Virus record (IMG/VR): IMGVR_UViG_3300032093_000911
Coordinates: 1-22,551 of that record
Reading direction: 5' to 3' (one strand)
Length of the DNA stretch: 22,551 nt
Source: a virus
Below are positions 1-6,950 of this stretch, one piece after another. Each line of letters starts with the position of its first letter. Position 1 is the first letter of the stretch. The position numbers and the translations under genes were made by a program. The notes beneath the pieces were generated by a model that was not told the origin of the DNA, ran no database searches, and saw nothing but the letters and a program-made list of their open reading frames with translations.

Positions 1-22
1 TGGGGATCAGGACATTGGCCAT
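1..22 (-). CDS. Start of a further late gene, cut by the window edge
   Basis: On the minus strand an ATG at 22 opens a frame reading MANVLIP before the window ends. A second possibility is an ATG at 74, reading MRAEGF and also open to the edge, but that frame would run straight through the hairpin at 44-68. The position suits the next gene of the tail operon. Too little is visible to assign a function or to choose the start with confidence. Confidence 0.3.
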
Positions 23-43
23 TATAGAATGAGCGTTGCGAGG

Positions 44-68
44 GCGGAGGGGGATGGAACCCCTCCGC
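44..68 (-). terminator. Hairpin after the tail-fibre gene, possible terminator
   Basis: GCGGAGGGG (44-52) and CCCCTCCGC (60-68) form a 9-bp GC-rich stem with a 7-base loop, 20 bases past the stop codon of the gene ending at 89. No T-run follows on the minus strand, so it may be a weak or factor-dependent terminator, or an RNA-stabilising structure. Confidence 0.4.
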
Positions 69-88
69 TCTCATGGTTTTGGGATTTT

Positions 89-1171
89 TTAGTAAGTTCC
101 GCCGTCCAGAGTCACATCGCTGAAAGTGACATTGGAGATGGCTCCACCGGTGATGGAGACATTGTTCGCGGCTTGGGTGGCGATGGTGCCGAGTCCGAGG
201 GTCGTGCGGGCTGCGCTGGCGTCGGCGTCGTCGATGAGGCTGCGGCCGAAGCTGGTCAGGTCAGCGGTGCTGAACTGGTCCGCGCCGGTTGCGTAGACAA
301 CCTTGTCGGCGGCGACGGTGACTCCTGCCAAAGCGGCGAGGGTCGCGTCGTATGCCTGGACATTCGATCCAATCGCGAGGCCGAGGTTTGTGCGGGCGGC
401 CGAGGCGTCGGTGAGGTCGCTGAGGTTGCTGGCTTTGACGAGCTTTTCGCCGAGAGCTGTCGTCAGCGTGGTGGCGTAGTTCGCGTCGTCATTGATGGCG
501 GCGGCGATCTCGTTGAGGGTGTTGAGGAGGTCAGGCGCTCCGTCTACGATGCTGCTGACGGCGCTATCTACATAGCCTTTGTTCGCCGCGTCGCTGGAGG
601 CCGATGGGTCCGCCAGGTTCGTGATCTTTTGGCTGGAGAGCGAAACCGAGCCGGTGGGCGCGGCCATTTGATCGAGGCGGGAAGTGCGGACTTGGGTGTC
701 GAAATCCGAGACTTTCGCTGCGGTCAAAGTCGGGATGTCGGAGGCTTCGAGCGTCGTGCCGGAGGTGGCGAGACCTTTGGCATTAACGGTGATCTTCGTG
801 AAGGTGCCTGCCGAAACGCCGGAGTTGGCGAGGGTGGCGCTGATGCTGGCGTTGGCCGAGCCGTTGAAGGCCGAGGCTGTGCCGGTGACATCGCCAGTGA
901 GCGAGATGTCGCGGCCAGTGGCGAGGGTGGTGGCTGTGGCGGCGTTGCCGTCAACAGAACCGGAGATTGTCGAGCTGAAGGTCTTGACTCCTGCAACGGT
1001 CTGGTTGCCCTCGAGCATGACTGCTGCTCCAGCTCCGCCAATTTTGTCATTGGTTGTGCCGTTGCCTAGGTATAAAACCTTGCCGCTGAGATCATACGCT
1101 GGTTCTCCTGCAAGGAGGGCCGACGCGGGTGCGCCATTTCCACGGAGGAATTTGAGTTTTGGATTTGCCAT
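89..1171 (-). CDS. Tail fibre-like structural protein
   Basis: A 360-residue protein, rich in Ala, Ser, Thr and Asn, of the kind found in phage tail fibres. Near the N-terminus it has a LLAGEPAYDL segment and a LYLGNGTT segment, as in many fibre proteins that begin with a baseplate- or tail-attachment domain. The middle holds repeated short elements (GNAATATTL, DVTGTASAF), and the second half repeats DASAARTNLGL and DASAARTTLGL, which are typical of fibre shaft repeats. It ends in DGGTY, a C-terminus shared in form with the next two proteins upstream. It probably forms part of the host-recognition fibre. The start has no strong Shine-Dalgarno; the leader after the previous stop is A-rich (CACAAAGAAAGC). 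The assignment rests on composition and repeats; no receptor-binding tip is recognisable. Confidence 0.75.
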   Translation of the reverse strand: MANPKLKFLRGNGAPASALLAGEPAYDLSGKVLYLGNGTTNDKIGGAGAAVMLEGNQTVAGVKTFSSTISGSVDGNAATATTLATGRDISLTGDVTGTASAFNGSANASISATLANSGVSAGTFTKITVNAKGLATSGTTLEASDIPTLTAAKVSDFDTQVRTSRLDQMAAPTGSVSLSSQKITNLADPSASSDAANKGYVDSAVSSIVDGAPDLLNTLNEIAAAINDDANYATTLTTALGEKLVKASNLSDLTDASAARTNLGLAIGSNVQAYDATLAALAGVTVAADKVVYATGADQFSTADLTSFGRSLIDDADASAARTTLGLGTIATQAANNVSITGGAISNVTFSDVTLDGGTY

Positions 1172-1210
1172 TTGAGTGGGTGCTTTCTTTGTGTTTTTTG
1201 GCGGCGGTGG

Positions 1211-1831
1211 TTAGTAGGTTCCTCCGTCCTGCTCGCCAGGGACGGGGGAATAGGTGGTGCCGGTCCAGCGCCAGAGCGTCCCGTTGTCGCGAGCGACATA
1301 CAGGCGGTTGAGGCGTCCGGTGGCGGGAAAGTCGGAATAGGTGTCGTGCTGGATGAAGCCCTCGGCGTCGGCGATGGCGGCGGGGAGGGTCGTGCTGATT
1401 GCGGTCTCGGTGCTGGAAACTCGGGACTCGATGCCTGAGACGCTGGCGATGGCGTTTGTGAGGTCGCTGGAAACGGCGCTGATGCTGGAGGAGACATCGG
1501 CGATGGCATTTGCCCTCGATGTGGCCTCGCTCGAAATGGCGGCGATGCGGGCATTGCGCTCGGTGACCACCGAGGTTTCGGCGAGATCGACCTCGCCTTG
1601 CAGGGCCGCGAATTCGTCGGTGGTCGGGGAGGTTTTCTGGTAGGTGGTGCCTGTCCACGCCCAGACGACTCCCGAATTTTGCTGCACATACAAACGCTTC
1701 AGGCGGCCCACCGTCGGAAAATCCGTGCGGTCCACATAGTGGACAACGGCGTCGGTCTCGACGGGGAGGAGGATGGTCTTCGCGGAGAGGTCGAGCTGGC
1801 TGGAGAATTGGTCGGCTGTGAGAGTTGTCAT
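1211..1831 (-). CDS. Tail fibre-like protein with a duplicated W-x-WTGTTY domain
   Basis: A 206-residue protein with two copies of a roughly 40-residue module at its ends (about residues 30-70 and 160-200). Each copy has the pattern DFP-x-x-GRL-x-RLYV, then a Trp-containing strand ending WTGTTY. Between them, about residues 75-155, is a Ser/Ala/Ile-rich heptad-like stretch (SSSISAVSSDL, SRVSSTETAI) that probably forms a trimeric coiled coil. This layout suits a fibre or collar protein. The start ATG lies just after the stop at 1835 and is served by GGAGGAG, which sits within the last codons of the upstream gene. It ends in DGGTY. Phage structural role is likely; the exact place in the virion is unknown. 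Confidence 0.7.
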   Translation of the reverse strand: MTTLTADQFSSQLDLSAKTILLPVETDAVVHYVDRTDFPTVGRLKRLYVQQNSGVVWAWTGTTYQKTSPTTDEFAALQGEVDLAETSVVTERNARIAAISSEATSRANAIADVSSSISAVSSDLTNAIASVSGIESRVSSTETAISTTLPAAIADAEGFIQHDTYSDFPATGRLNRLYVARDNGTLWRWTGTTYSPVPGEQDGGTY

Positions 1832-1834
1832 GGC

Positions 1835-2359
1835 TTAAAAAACTCCTCCATCGACAACGCTGGTGCTGGTGAGCCCGCCTGGAGTTCCGGTCGTTTCGAC
1901 GGGGATGAGGCCGAGGGTGGTCACGACCAATTTGTTGCTGGGTGGCAGGGGGCTTGAGAGGGTGACGGTCTGGCTGGTGGCGTTGACTTGGTAGTCGCTG
2001 CCGGGCTCTTGGGTGACGCCGTTGATACAGACGAAGGTGTTCGAGGGATTGTTGTCGGCGAGGCCGGTGACGCTGAAGACCGTCTGCGTGCCGTTGCCGG
2101 AAAATGTGAAGGAGTTGAAGTCGAGAACGGGCTTGTTCTCGATAGCCGCCCACTCCGGCGATTCGTCGGAGATGAGGATGTAGGAGGCGGAGAGCGTCTT
2201 GTCGCCTGCCCCTTTGTATTGCCAGCGCTTGCCGTCGCTCGTGGTGACAAACGATCCCTCCTGCACGAGCGCCTGCTGCGGCGCGGTGAGGTCGGCGAGC
2301 GTTCCCGTAGAAACAATCGCGGCCTGCGCGGCAGAAGGTGTGAGCGGGAAAATTCGCAT
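1835..2359 (-). CDS. Tail fibre/appendage-like structural protein
   Basis: A 174-residue protein. Residues about 30-75 resemble the short domain seen at the start of many tail fibres (VTTSDGKRWQYKG, then SASYILISD and AAIENKP). Residues about 80-155 carry the beta-rich pattern FSGNGTQTVFSVTGL ... VCINGVTQEPGSDY ... TLSSPLPPSNKLVV, familiar from phage fibre proteins where GVTQ-PG-DY marks a repeated beta-sandwich unit. It ends VVDGGVF; the codons for DGGV (GATGGAGGAGTT) double as the ribosome binding site of the next gene. It starts three bases after the stop of the preceding gene, so translation is likely coupled. Function within the tail is inferred from these motifs and the position in the late operon. 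Confidence 0.7.
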   Translation of the reverse strand: MRIFPLTPSAAQAAIVSTGTLADLTAPQQALVQEGSFVTTSDGKRWQYKGAGDKTLSASYILISDESPEWAAIENKPVLDFNSFTFSGNGTQTVFSVTGLADNNPSNTFVCINGVTQEPGSDYQVNATSQTVTLSSPLPPSNKLVVTTLGLIPVETTGTPGGLTSTSVVDGGVF

Positions 2360-2362
2360 CGC

Positions 2363-2647
2363 TTAGTCGGCGAAGTGGAACTTGACCGTGACAGGCGTGC
2401 CGCTGAGGTCGGTGCGGCGGACGCTGATCTGCTGGGAGCCGACGAGGCCGTCGATGGCGACGGCCGTGTTGTTGTTCGCTTCGATGAACGAGCCGTTGTC
2501 GATCTTCCAATCGATCTTTTGCCCGGTGTAGTTGAAGAGGGTGACCTTGGTGGCGCGGAAGGTTGGGAGAGCGACGAAATTTGCGCCGGTGGCGGATGTG
2601 GCGACCTCGGAGGTGCCGCCGTTTTTGTAGCGAATATTGGCGTTCAT
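2363..2647 (-). CDS. Small structural protein of unknown function
   Basis: A 94-residue, beta-rich protein with no domain I recognise. It reads like a compact beta-sandwich: strands around VTLFNYTG, KIDWKIDNG, VAIDGLVG and TPVTVKFHF. It lies between the head-tail connector and the fibre genes in a tightly spaced late operon, with 22 bases to the upstream stop and 3 to the downstream start. A virion decoration, tail accessory or fibre-attachment protein would fit. The leader has no clear Shine-Dalgarno (AATAATTT before the ATG). Confidence 0.6.
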   Translation of the reverse strand: MNANIRYKNGGTSEVATSATGANFVALPTFRATKVTLFNYTGQKIDWKIDNGSFIEANNNTAVAIDGLVGSQQISVRRTDLSGTPVTVKFHFAD

Positions 2648-2669
2648 AAATTATTATGGGTTGGGCTTG

Positions 2670-3398
2670 TCAATAGGGTGAGACGGAGTCGCGCTGGAGC
2701 GACCAGGTGAGCGGGGTGTTGTTGTTTCGCAGGAAAATGTCGTCGTGCGTTTTGACGATTTCGGCCTCGGCTTTTTGGAGCTGGAAGGCGGCTTTGTCGT
2801 ATTGGCCGTCCTCTTCCAGCGTGTTGGCAAAAGCGGCGGCGCGGAGGTAGGGAGCGAAGATGGCGGGGATGCTCTGGCGCTCCCAATGCGTGGCGGAGGT
2901 CGGCAGGTTGCCGGTGGTCGCCGCGATGCAGAGGTAGCAATCGCCGGTGGTGTCGTAGTAAACGACATCGCCGGGCGAGTAGGCGGTGCCGGCCGCAAAG
3001 GCTGTGCTGGTGAGGCGCGGCTCGGGGCGGCGGAATTTCACCTGCACCTCGGCGCCGGCCGTGTAGCGGGCATCGGTGATGGTGGCCGAGTCGTCGTTGT
3101 CGGCAAACGAGAAGGTCTGCACGAGGCGGGTGCTGGAGGGGAGGAAATCGGTGATTCGGAGGATTTGGCCGATGGTGTTCTCTCCGGCGACGCGGTAGGT
3201 GATGACGCTGCCGACGGGCGTGCGGGCCTCGGTGAGCGTGGTGTCGGGCCAATCGTAGAGTCCCCACACATCCGAGAGGCCGGCCTCGATGTAGTCGGCG
3301 ATGGCGGCGGCTTGGGAGCCGAGCACCGGCTGGGCGGCGTCAAGCCCCATGCGGCGGAGCACGGAATCGCGGAGGGTTTTGAACGAGGCGGTTCTCAA
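2670..3398 (-). CDS. Head-tail connector/adaptor-like protein with an embedded carbohydrate-binding-like module
   Basis: A 242-residue protein directly downstream of the portal, where phage genomes place the head-completion or tail-adaptor protein. The N-terminal part (about 1-60: SFKTLRDSVLRRMGL, then IADYIEAGLSDVWGLYDWP) is helical, as in connector proteins. At about residues 145-185 is a segment, YSPGDVVYYD ... CYLCI ... HWERQ, that matches the pattern of small chitin/carbohydrate-binding modules (a YxxGDVV strand, then a C or Y strand, then a final Trp). The C-terminal helices (about 190-225) resume the connector-like character. The start is a TTG whose first bases overlap the portal stop (TTGA); a perfect AAGGAGG six bases upstream decides it. 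The function is inferred from position and fold pattern. Confidence 0.65.
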   Translation of the reverse strand: MRTASFKTLRDSVLRRMGLDAAQPVLGSQAAAIADYIEAGLSDVWGLYDWPDTTLTEARTPVGSVITYRVAGENTIGQILRITDFLPSSTRLVQTFSFADNDDSATITDARYTAGAEVQVKFRRPEPRLTSTAFAAGTAYSPGDVVYYDTTGDCYLCIAATTGNLPTSATHWERQSIPAIFAPYLRAAAFANTLEEDGQYDKAAFQLQKAEAEIVKTHDDIFLRNNNTPLTWSLQRDSVSPY

Positions 3399-5473
3399 GC
3401 CGGGCCTCCTTGCTGTTGGGCCATTTTTTCGAGGGCGGGCTGGGCGCCGACGCGGCCGATCTGGGCGTTTTGTTGCTGCTGGAGGGCGAACGAAAACGCC
3501 TGCATGCGGGCGTCGAGCATGGATTTGAAAATCTCGTCTTGCTGGTAGCGTTGCTGCACGGCGGGGTTCGCTTGGACGATCTGCTGGAGGGTTTGCAGGC
3601 GGAGCTGGGCGTTTTGGCCGTCGCTCTTGAGTTGGGGCTCGGTGCCGGCGGCGATCTTGGTAAATTGCAGTTGCTCGTCTTCGATCTCCTGCTGGGAGGC
3701 GGCTTCGACATCCTTGATGAGGAATTCGGCCATGGTCGGATCGATGGCGCTGAAGAGGAATTTGACGAGGCCGACGCGGTCCACGACGCCCATGACATCG
3801 AGCGGGAGCAGCTCGATCATTCCCTTGATTTTGACCTGGAGGGCTTCGGAGTCGAAGGTGCGGGCGTCGAAGTCGAGGCGCATGTCGAACTTGCCTTGGA
3901 TCTCTTGCCGGGAGGCGCGGAAGGGCATGGGCATGCCGCCAGCGACTCGCACGAACTGCACATCGTCGAGGTATTGCTGCGCGAGCTGGAAGGTCTGAGC
4001 GAGAATGAGGGAGCAATCGGAGAGCCAGCTATCGACGAGGTCTTGCTGGGCGAGAGCGGACCGCTGCGGGGCAAGGTCGGCGCGGGGGATGCCGAAATAC
4101 TCGTCCACATCGCGGCGGGTGGCGGCTTCGATTTCGATGGTGGCGTTGCTCGTGATCGGCGGAGCCATCCAAGAGAATTCGCCGGGGCGGCGCTCGGGGA
4201 GTTGCTTGGCGGGCCCGAGGACGATGTCGAGCTTGCCTCGGTTCGCGGGGACTTTGAGAACGGGCAAAATTTCTATACTTGCGCGATCATTGCGGAAGTC
4301 GCGCTGGGTCTTGATTTCCTGCTGGTGGGTGGAAAGAAGCTCAGGGACGCCGCGGGACTCGACGAGCGGGCGGCTGGTGCGCTCCAGAGGCAGCTCGACA
4401 AAGGGATACTGACCGTGCTCGTAGCCCATGGCCTCGCTTTTGGCGACGCGGTCCACCACCGAGGGCTGCATGTGGGTGCAGATGACCTCCATGGCGCCGA
4501 GGGATTCGTTCCACTTTTTCTGATAAACGCGCCAGACTTCCACGAGGTCGCGGTCGTCACTCAGTAGGATGGTATCGGTCATCCGGTAGAGGTTGCGGGC
4601 ATTGCGGCGATAGACGCCTTTGTGCTTCACCGCTTCCTCAATCCACTTGGGGTCGTAGTCCTCGGTGACCTCTCGCTCGCGGATCTCGTCCTCGCGGAGG
4701 AGTTCCCTGCACGCAATGAAGGGGGCGCGTTGGAGGTCGTAGGTTGATGGGGGGAAAACGATGTCCTCCCAGGGCTCGTAAGCCTGCCAATCGGGGAGGT
4801 TTTCAAAAATGTAGGGCGAGTCGTATTCAAAGAATCCCTGCTCGCGGAGGCGGCGGACATTGGCGGCGGTGCCTTGGCCGGGGAGGAGCATTTCCATTTC
4901 GCGGGCGACGGCCTCTTCCTGCGTGGGGTCGAGGATGGCCTCGATGATCAGGGCGAGATTCGGATCGCCGGTCTCGGCGAAGGTCTGCTGGAGGCTGTCG
5001 AGGCGGAAGGTGAGGACTTCGTTGCGAGTGGTGCGGCGCCAGAAGACGCCCATGATGGCAAGGCCGTAGGTTTCGCGGATGTTCGCAGCGAGTTCGATCT
5101 CGCGCTTTGTCATGGCTGCGCAGTGGGAGTTGAGGAGCCACTTGATGACGGTTTCGACCTTGCGGCCGGCCTGCATGTCGGTGCTCTCGGTTGGCAAAAT
5201 CGACATGCGGGATTTCGCAAAGGAATTTTTCATCATTCGCACGCGCTCGTTCACGATCATGTCGGCGAGGCGGATTCGGGAGTCACTGGCGCCATCCCAG
5301 GGAAACGCGGGCTTGCCGATGACGGAGGAAAGTTTGCGGCCGGAGTCGTCTTGGCCGGGCCAGAGGCAATATCTCAAATTGTAGTTGAGATTTTTGCGGG
5401 TCCAGTAATTGGCGGCGTCTGTTTCGGCCTGCTCGACGAGGCCGATGAGTTCGGAGACTTCGTCGGATTTCAT
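3395..5473 (-). CDS. Portal protein
   Basis: A 692-residue protein that fits the long portal proteins of short-tailed phages. The portal forms the dodecameric ring at one capsid vertex through which the terminase pumps DNA. Visible landmarks are the N-terminal helical region (VSELIGLVEQAETDAANYW), a PAFPWDGASDSRIRLADMIV segment typical of this portal class, a long central wing (about 100-350) and a Gln-rich C-terminal barrel-like helix region (about 590-692). It lies after the capsid and one small gene and before the connector. Its ATG overlaps the stop of the preceding gene (ATGA) and its stop overlaps the next TTG, so all three are probably translationally coupled. I call it from overall similarity and gene order, not from a catalytic motif. 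Confidence 0.85.
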   Translation of the reverse strand: MKSDEVSELIGLVEQAETDAANYWTRKNLNYNLRYCLWPGQDDSGRKLSSVIGKPAFPWDGASDSRIRLADMIVNERVRMMKNSFAKSRMSILPTESTDMQAGRKVETVIKWLLNSHCAAMTKREIELAANIRETYGLAIMGVFWRRTTRNEVLTFRLDSLQQTFAETGDPNLALIIEAILDPTQEEAVAREMEMLLPGQGTAANVRRLREQGFFEYDSPYIFENLPDWQAYEPWEDIVFPPSTYDLQRAPFIACRELLREDEIREREVTEDYDPKWIEEAVKHKGVYRRNARNLYRMTDTILLSDDRDLVEVWRVYQKKWNESLGAMEVICTHMQPSVVDRVAKSEAMGYEHGQYPFVELPLERTSRPLVESRGVPELLSTHQQEIKTQRDFRNDRASIEILPVLKVPANRGKLDIVLGPAKQLPERRPGEFSWMAPPITSNATIEIEAATRRDVDEYFGIPRADLAPQRSALAQQDLVDSWLSDCSLILAQTFQLAQQYLDDVQFVRVAGGMPMPFRASRQEIQGKFDMRLDFDARTFDSEALQVKIKGMIELLPLDVMGVVDRVGLVKFLFSAIDPTMAEFLIKDVEAASQQEIEDEQLQFTKIAAGTEPQLKSDGQNAQLRLQTLQQIVQANPAVQQRYQQDEIFKSMLDARMQAFSFALQQQQNAQIGRVGAQPALEKMAQQQGGPA
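3405..3411 (-). promoter_or_regulatory. Strong Shine-Dalgarno deciding a TTG start
   Basis: AAGGAGG on the minus strand ends six bases before the TTG at 3398, inside the last codons of the portal gene. The next in-frame ATG is 48 bases downstream and has no such signal, so the TTG is the better start. Confidence 0.75.
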
Positions 5474-5814
5474 ACGGTGGCGAGGCCGGGCGTGGTGAAA
5501 GTGGTGGAGGTGGAAACGACTCGGGTGTGCGGGTTGGCTTTGGCGAAATCGTCGCGGAATCCTTTGTCGGTCCAGCAGCCGGGGAGTTGTTGGTTCCAGA
5601 AAAGGTAGGAGTCGAAATCGATGGACATCACATGCTGGCCGATGCCGTCCACGGTGCGGCGGGCTTCGGCGAGGCGGTCGCTGGCGGCTTTGATGCGCTG
5701 CTGGCGCATCTCGGCGGTGACCATGCTGGCGAAGTGGCCGCGTTGGAGTTCCTCTTTCACGAGGGGCGCGAGATCGCCGAGATCGGCTTCGAGTTCGGAT
5801 GCGTCGTCTACCAC
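5470..5814 (-). CDS. Small phage protein between capsid and portal, function unknown
   Basis: About 114 residues if it starts at the GTG at 5814. There is no in-frame ATG nearby, so the start is uncertain and could lie further upstream, in the hairpin region after the capsid gene. The N-terminal half is helical and charged (ASELEADLGDLAPLVKEEL, then RQQRIKAASDRLAEARR). The C-terminal half is richer in aromatics (FDSYLFWNQQLPGCW, FRDDFAKANP). The stop overlaps the portal start as ATGA, which suggests stoichiometric coupling to the portal. It may be a capsid-associated or portal-assembly factor, but no known domain is visible. Confidence 0.6.
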   Translation of the reverse strand: MVDDASELEADLGDLAPLVKEELQRGHFASMVTAEMRQQRIKAASDRLAEARRTVDGIGQHVMSIDFDSYLFWNQQLPGCWTDKGFRDDFAKANPHTRVVSTSTTFTTPGLATV

Positions 5815-5868
5815 AGAGTTTTTGGTTTTTTTCTGAACTGCGGAAAATGGGAGACTCCAAGGCCCGTG

Positions 5869-5903
5869 GGCTCGGCGGCGGGAGTCAGGGACGCCGCCGA
5901 GCC
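5869..5903 (-). terminator. Strong hairpin just after the major capsid gene
   Basis: GGCTCGGCGGCG (5869-5880) and CGCCGCCGAGCC (5892-5903) form a perfect 12-bp stem with an 11-base loop, 14 bases past the capsid stop codon. There is no T-run after it. It may act as a partial terminator or 3' stabiliser that sets the high capsid-to-portal ratio; a strict terminator seems unlikely because the downstream structural genes have no obvious promoter. Confidence 0.6.
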
Positions 5904-5917
5904 GGGCATGCCAGGGA

Positions 5918-6928
5918 TTAGGCTGGGTCGAATTTACCGAGGCCGAGGGGCGACTTGACGCACAGGGCGCAAATCGCATCAACGATGCCGCGGGATCCGC
6001 CGCCACGGTCTTCCAACTCTTGGAAGCGGGGCTTGCGGTTGTAGCGGAGTTCGACCATGTCCATGTCGAGGACATAGCCACGGGAGAGCTGCTCGGCGGT
6101 GCTGGCGTTCTTCGCGAGGAAGAGGGACGGGATGAGCTCGAGCGTTCCGAAGTCGCCCTCGAAGATATCCACCGTGGAGGTGATCTTCTTGGCTTCCGCA
6201 TCTTGATTCAGAGTGCGGATCGCGCTGGCGACATTGGTCGAAGCGAACTGAGTGCGTGTGAATCCGGTGAAGGCACGCTTGAGGTTTGGCCCGCAGATCA
6301 GGCTGTAGGTCGAAACCTTGCCGGTCTGCTCGTAGATGCTCTGGAGCACATCCTGGACATTCGCTTCGGTGAGGGAAGCGGTGGCCGTGGTGTTGATGCT
6401 CGCGGATGGTGTGCGGTAGGCGGCTGCGACCGGGAGATCGGTCTGGGCGCCGTTTTGGATCCACTTGCCGAGGCCGCGGGTGAGGTAGGCATCGCTGCCA
6501 GACTGCTCTTGGGACTCTTGGTCCGAGCAGAAGGCGGCTTCCATGGAGCGCTTGATTTGCTCAAGGCTCTTGGTGACGGCTTTGGCCATCTCGCGCTTTT
6601 TGCCGATGCCGGCAACTTCGGAGATATTCTGAGCGAGGTCGTCCACCGAGGGGACTTCGCGGAACTTCTGCACGCGGGCCGAGAGGATTGCGCGGTTCGC
6701 GGCGTTGTCGATGAAGTCAGACGAGGAGATGTCTGTGTTCGAGAGGACGCCCGATGGGACGCCTGTCGTTGCAAAGGCATCGGCTTGCCATTGTGTCAAT
6801 GGGTTGATGGGTTCGCTGCCCTTTTTCGCTGTGGAAACGACGGGGCATGTTTTCGCGTCAACGACGGCGATGAGGTCGGAGAGATCCTGACGGATGCCGA
6901 CTTGGTTGGTGATGAGTGTTGCTGCCAT
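5918..6928 (-). CDS. Major capsid protein, SU10/DUF5309-like
   Basis: A 336-residue protein in the size range of the HK97-fold capsid family typified by phage SU10. It has an N-terminal segment (LSDLIAVVDAKTCPVVS), a PLTQWQADAF motif, helical E-loop and spine-like segments around residues 80-130, and a C-terminus of the form GYVLDMDMVELRYNRKPRFQELEDRGG, which I associate with the DUF5309 capsid family. It lies directly after the scaffold-like gene and upstream of the portal. The 22-base leader has no Shine-Dalgarno but a C/A-rich CCAACCAACCAAAATT stretch before the ATG. A strong hairpin follows the stop. It should be the most abundant virion protein. Confidence 0.85.
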   Translation of the reverse strand: MAATLITNQVGIRQDLSDLIAVVDAKTCPVVSTAKKGSEPINPLTQWQADAFATTGVPSGVLSNTDISSSDFIDNAANRAILSARVQKFREVPSVDDLAQNISEVAGIGKKREMAKAVTKSLEQIKRSMEAAFCSDQESQEQSGSDAYLTRGLGKWIQNGAQTDLPVAAAYRTPSASINTTATASLTEANVQDVLQSIYEQTGKVSTYSLICGPNLKRAFTGFTRTQFASTNVASAIRTLNQDAEAKKITSTVDIFEGDFGTLELIPSLFLAKNASTAEQLSRGYVLDMDMVELRYNRKPRFQELEDRGGGSRGIVDAICALCVKSPLGLGKFDPA

Positions 6929-6950
6929 AATTTTGGTTGGTTGGATTTGA

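Noticed and set aside
29-1069. Long plus-strand open frame across the tail-fibre gene
   Set aside because: It is antisense to a clear fibre protein, and its composition (Gly/Arg/Val-rich, no domain) is what a GC-rich antisense frame yields.
3410-4567. 385-codon plus-strand open frame opposite the portal gene
   Set aside because: Antisense to a portal with consistent domain pattern; long stop-free antisense frames are expected in GC-rich codon usage, and no domain is visible.
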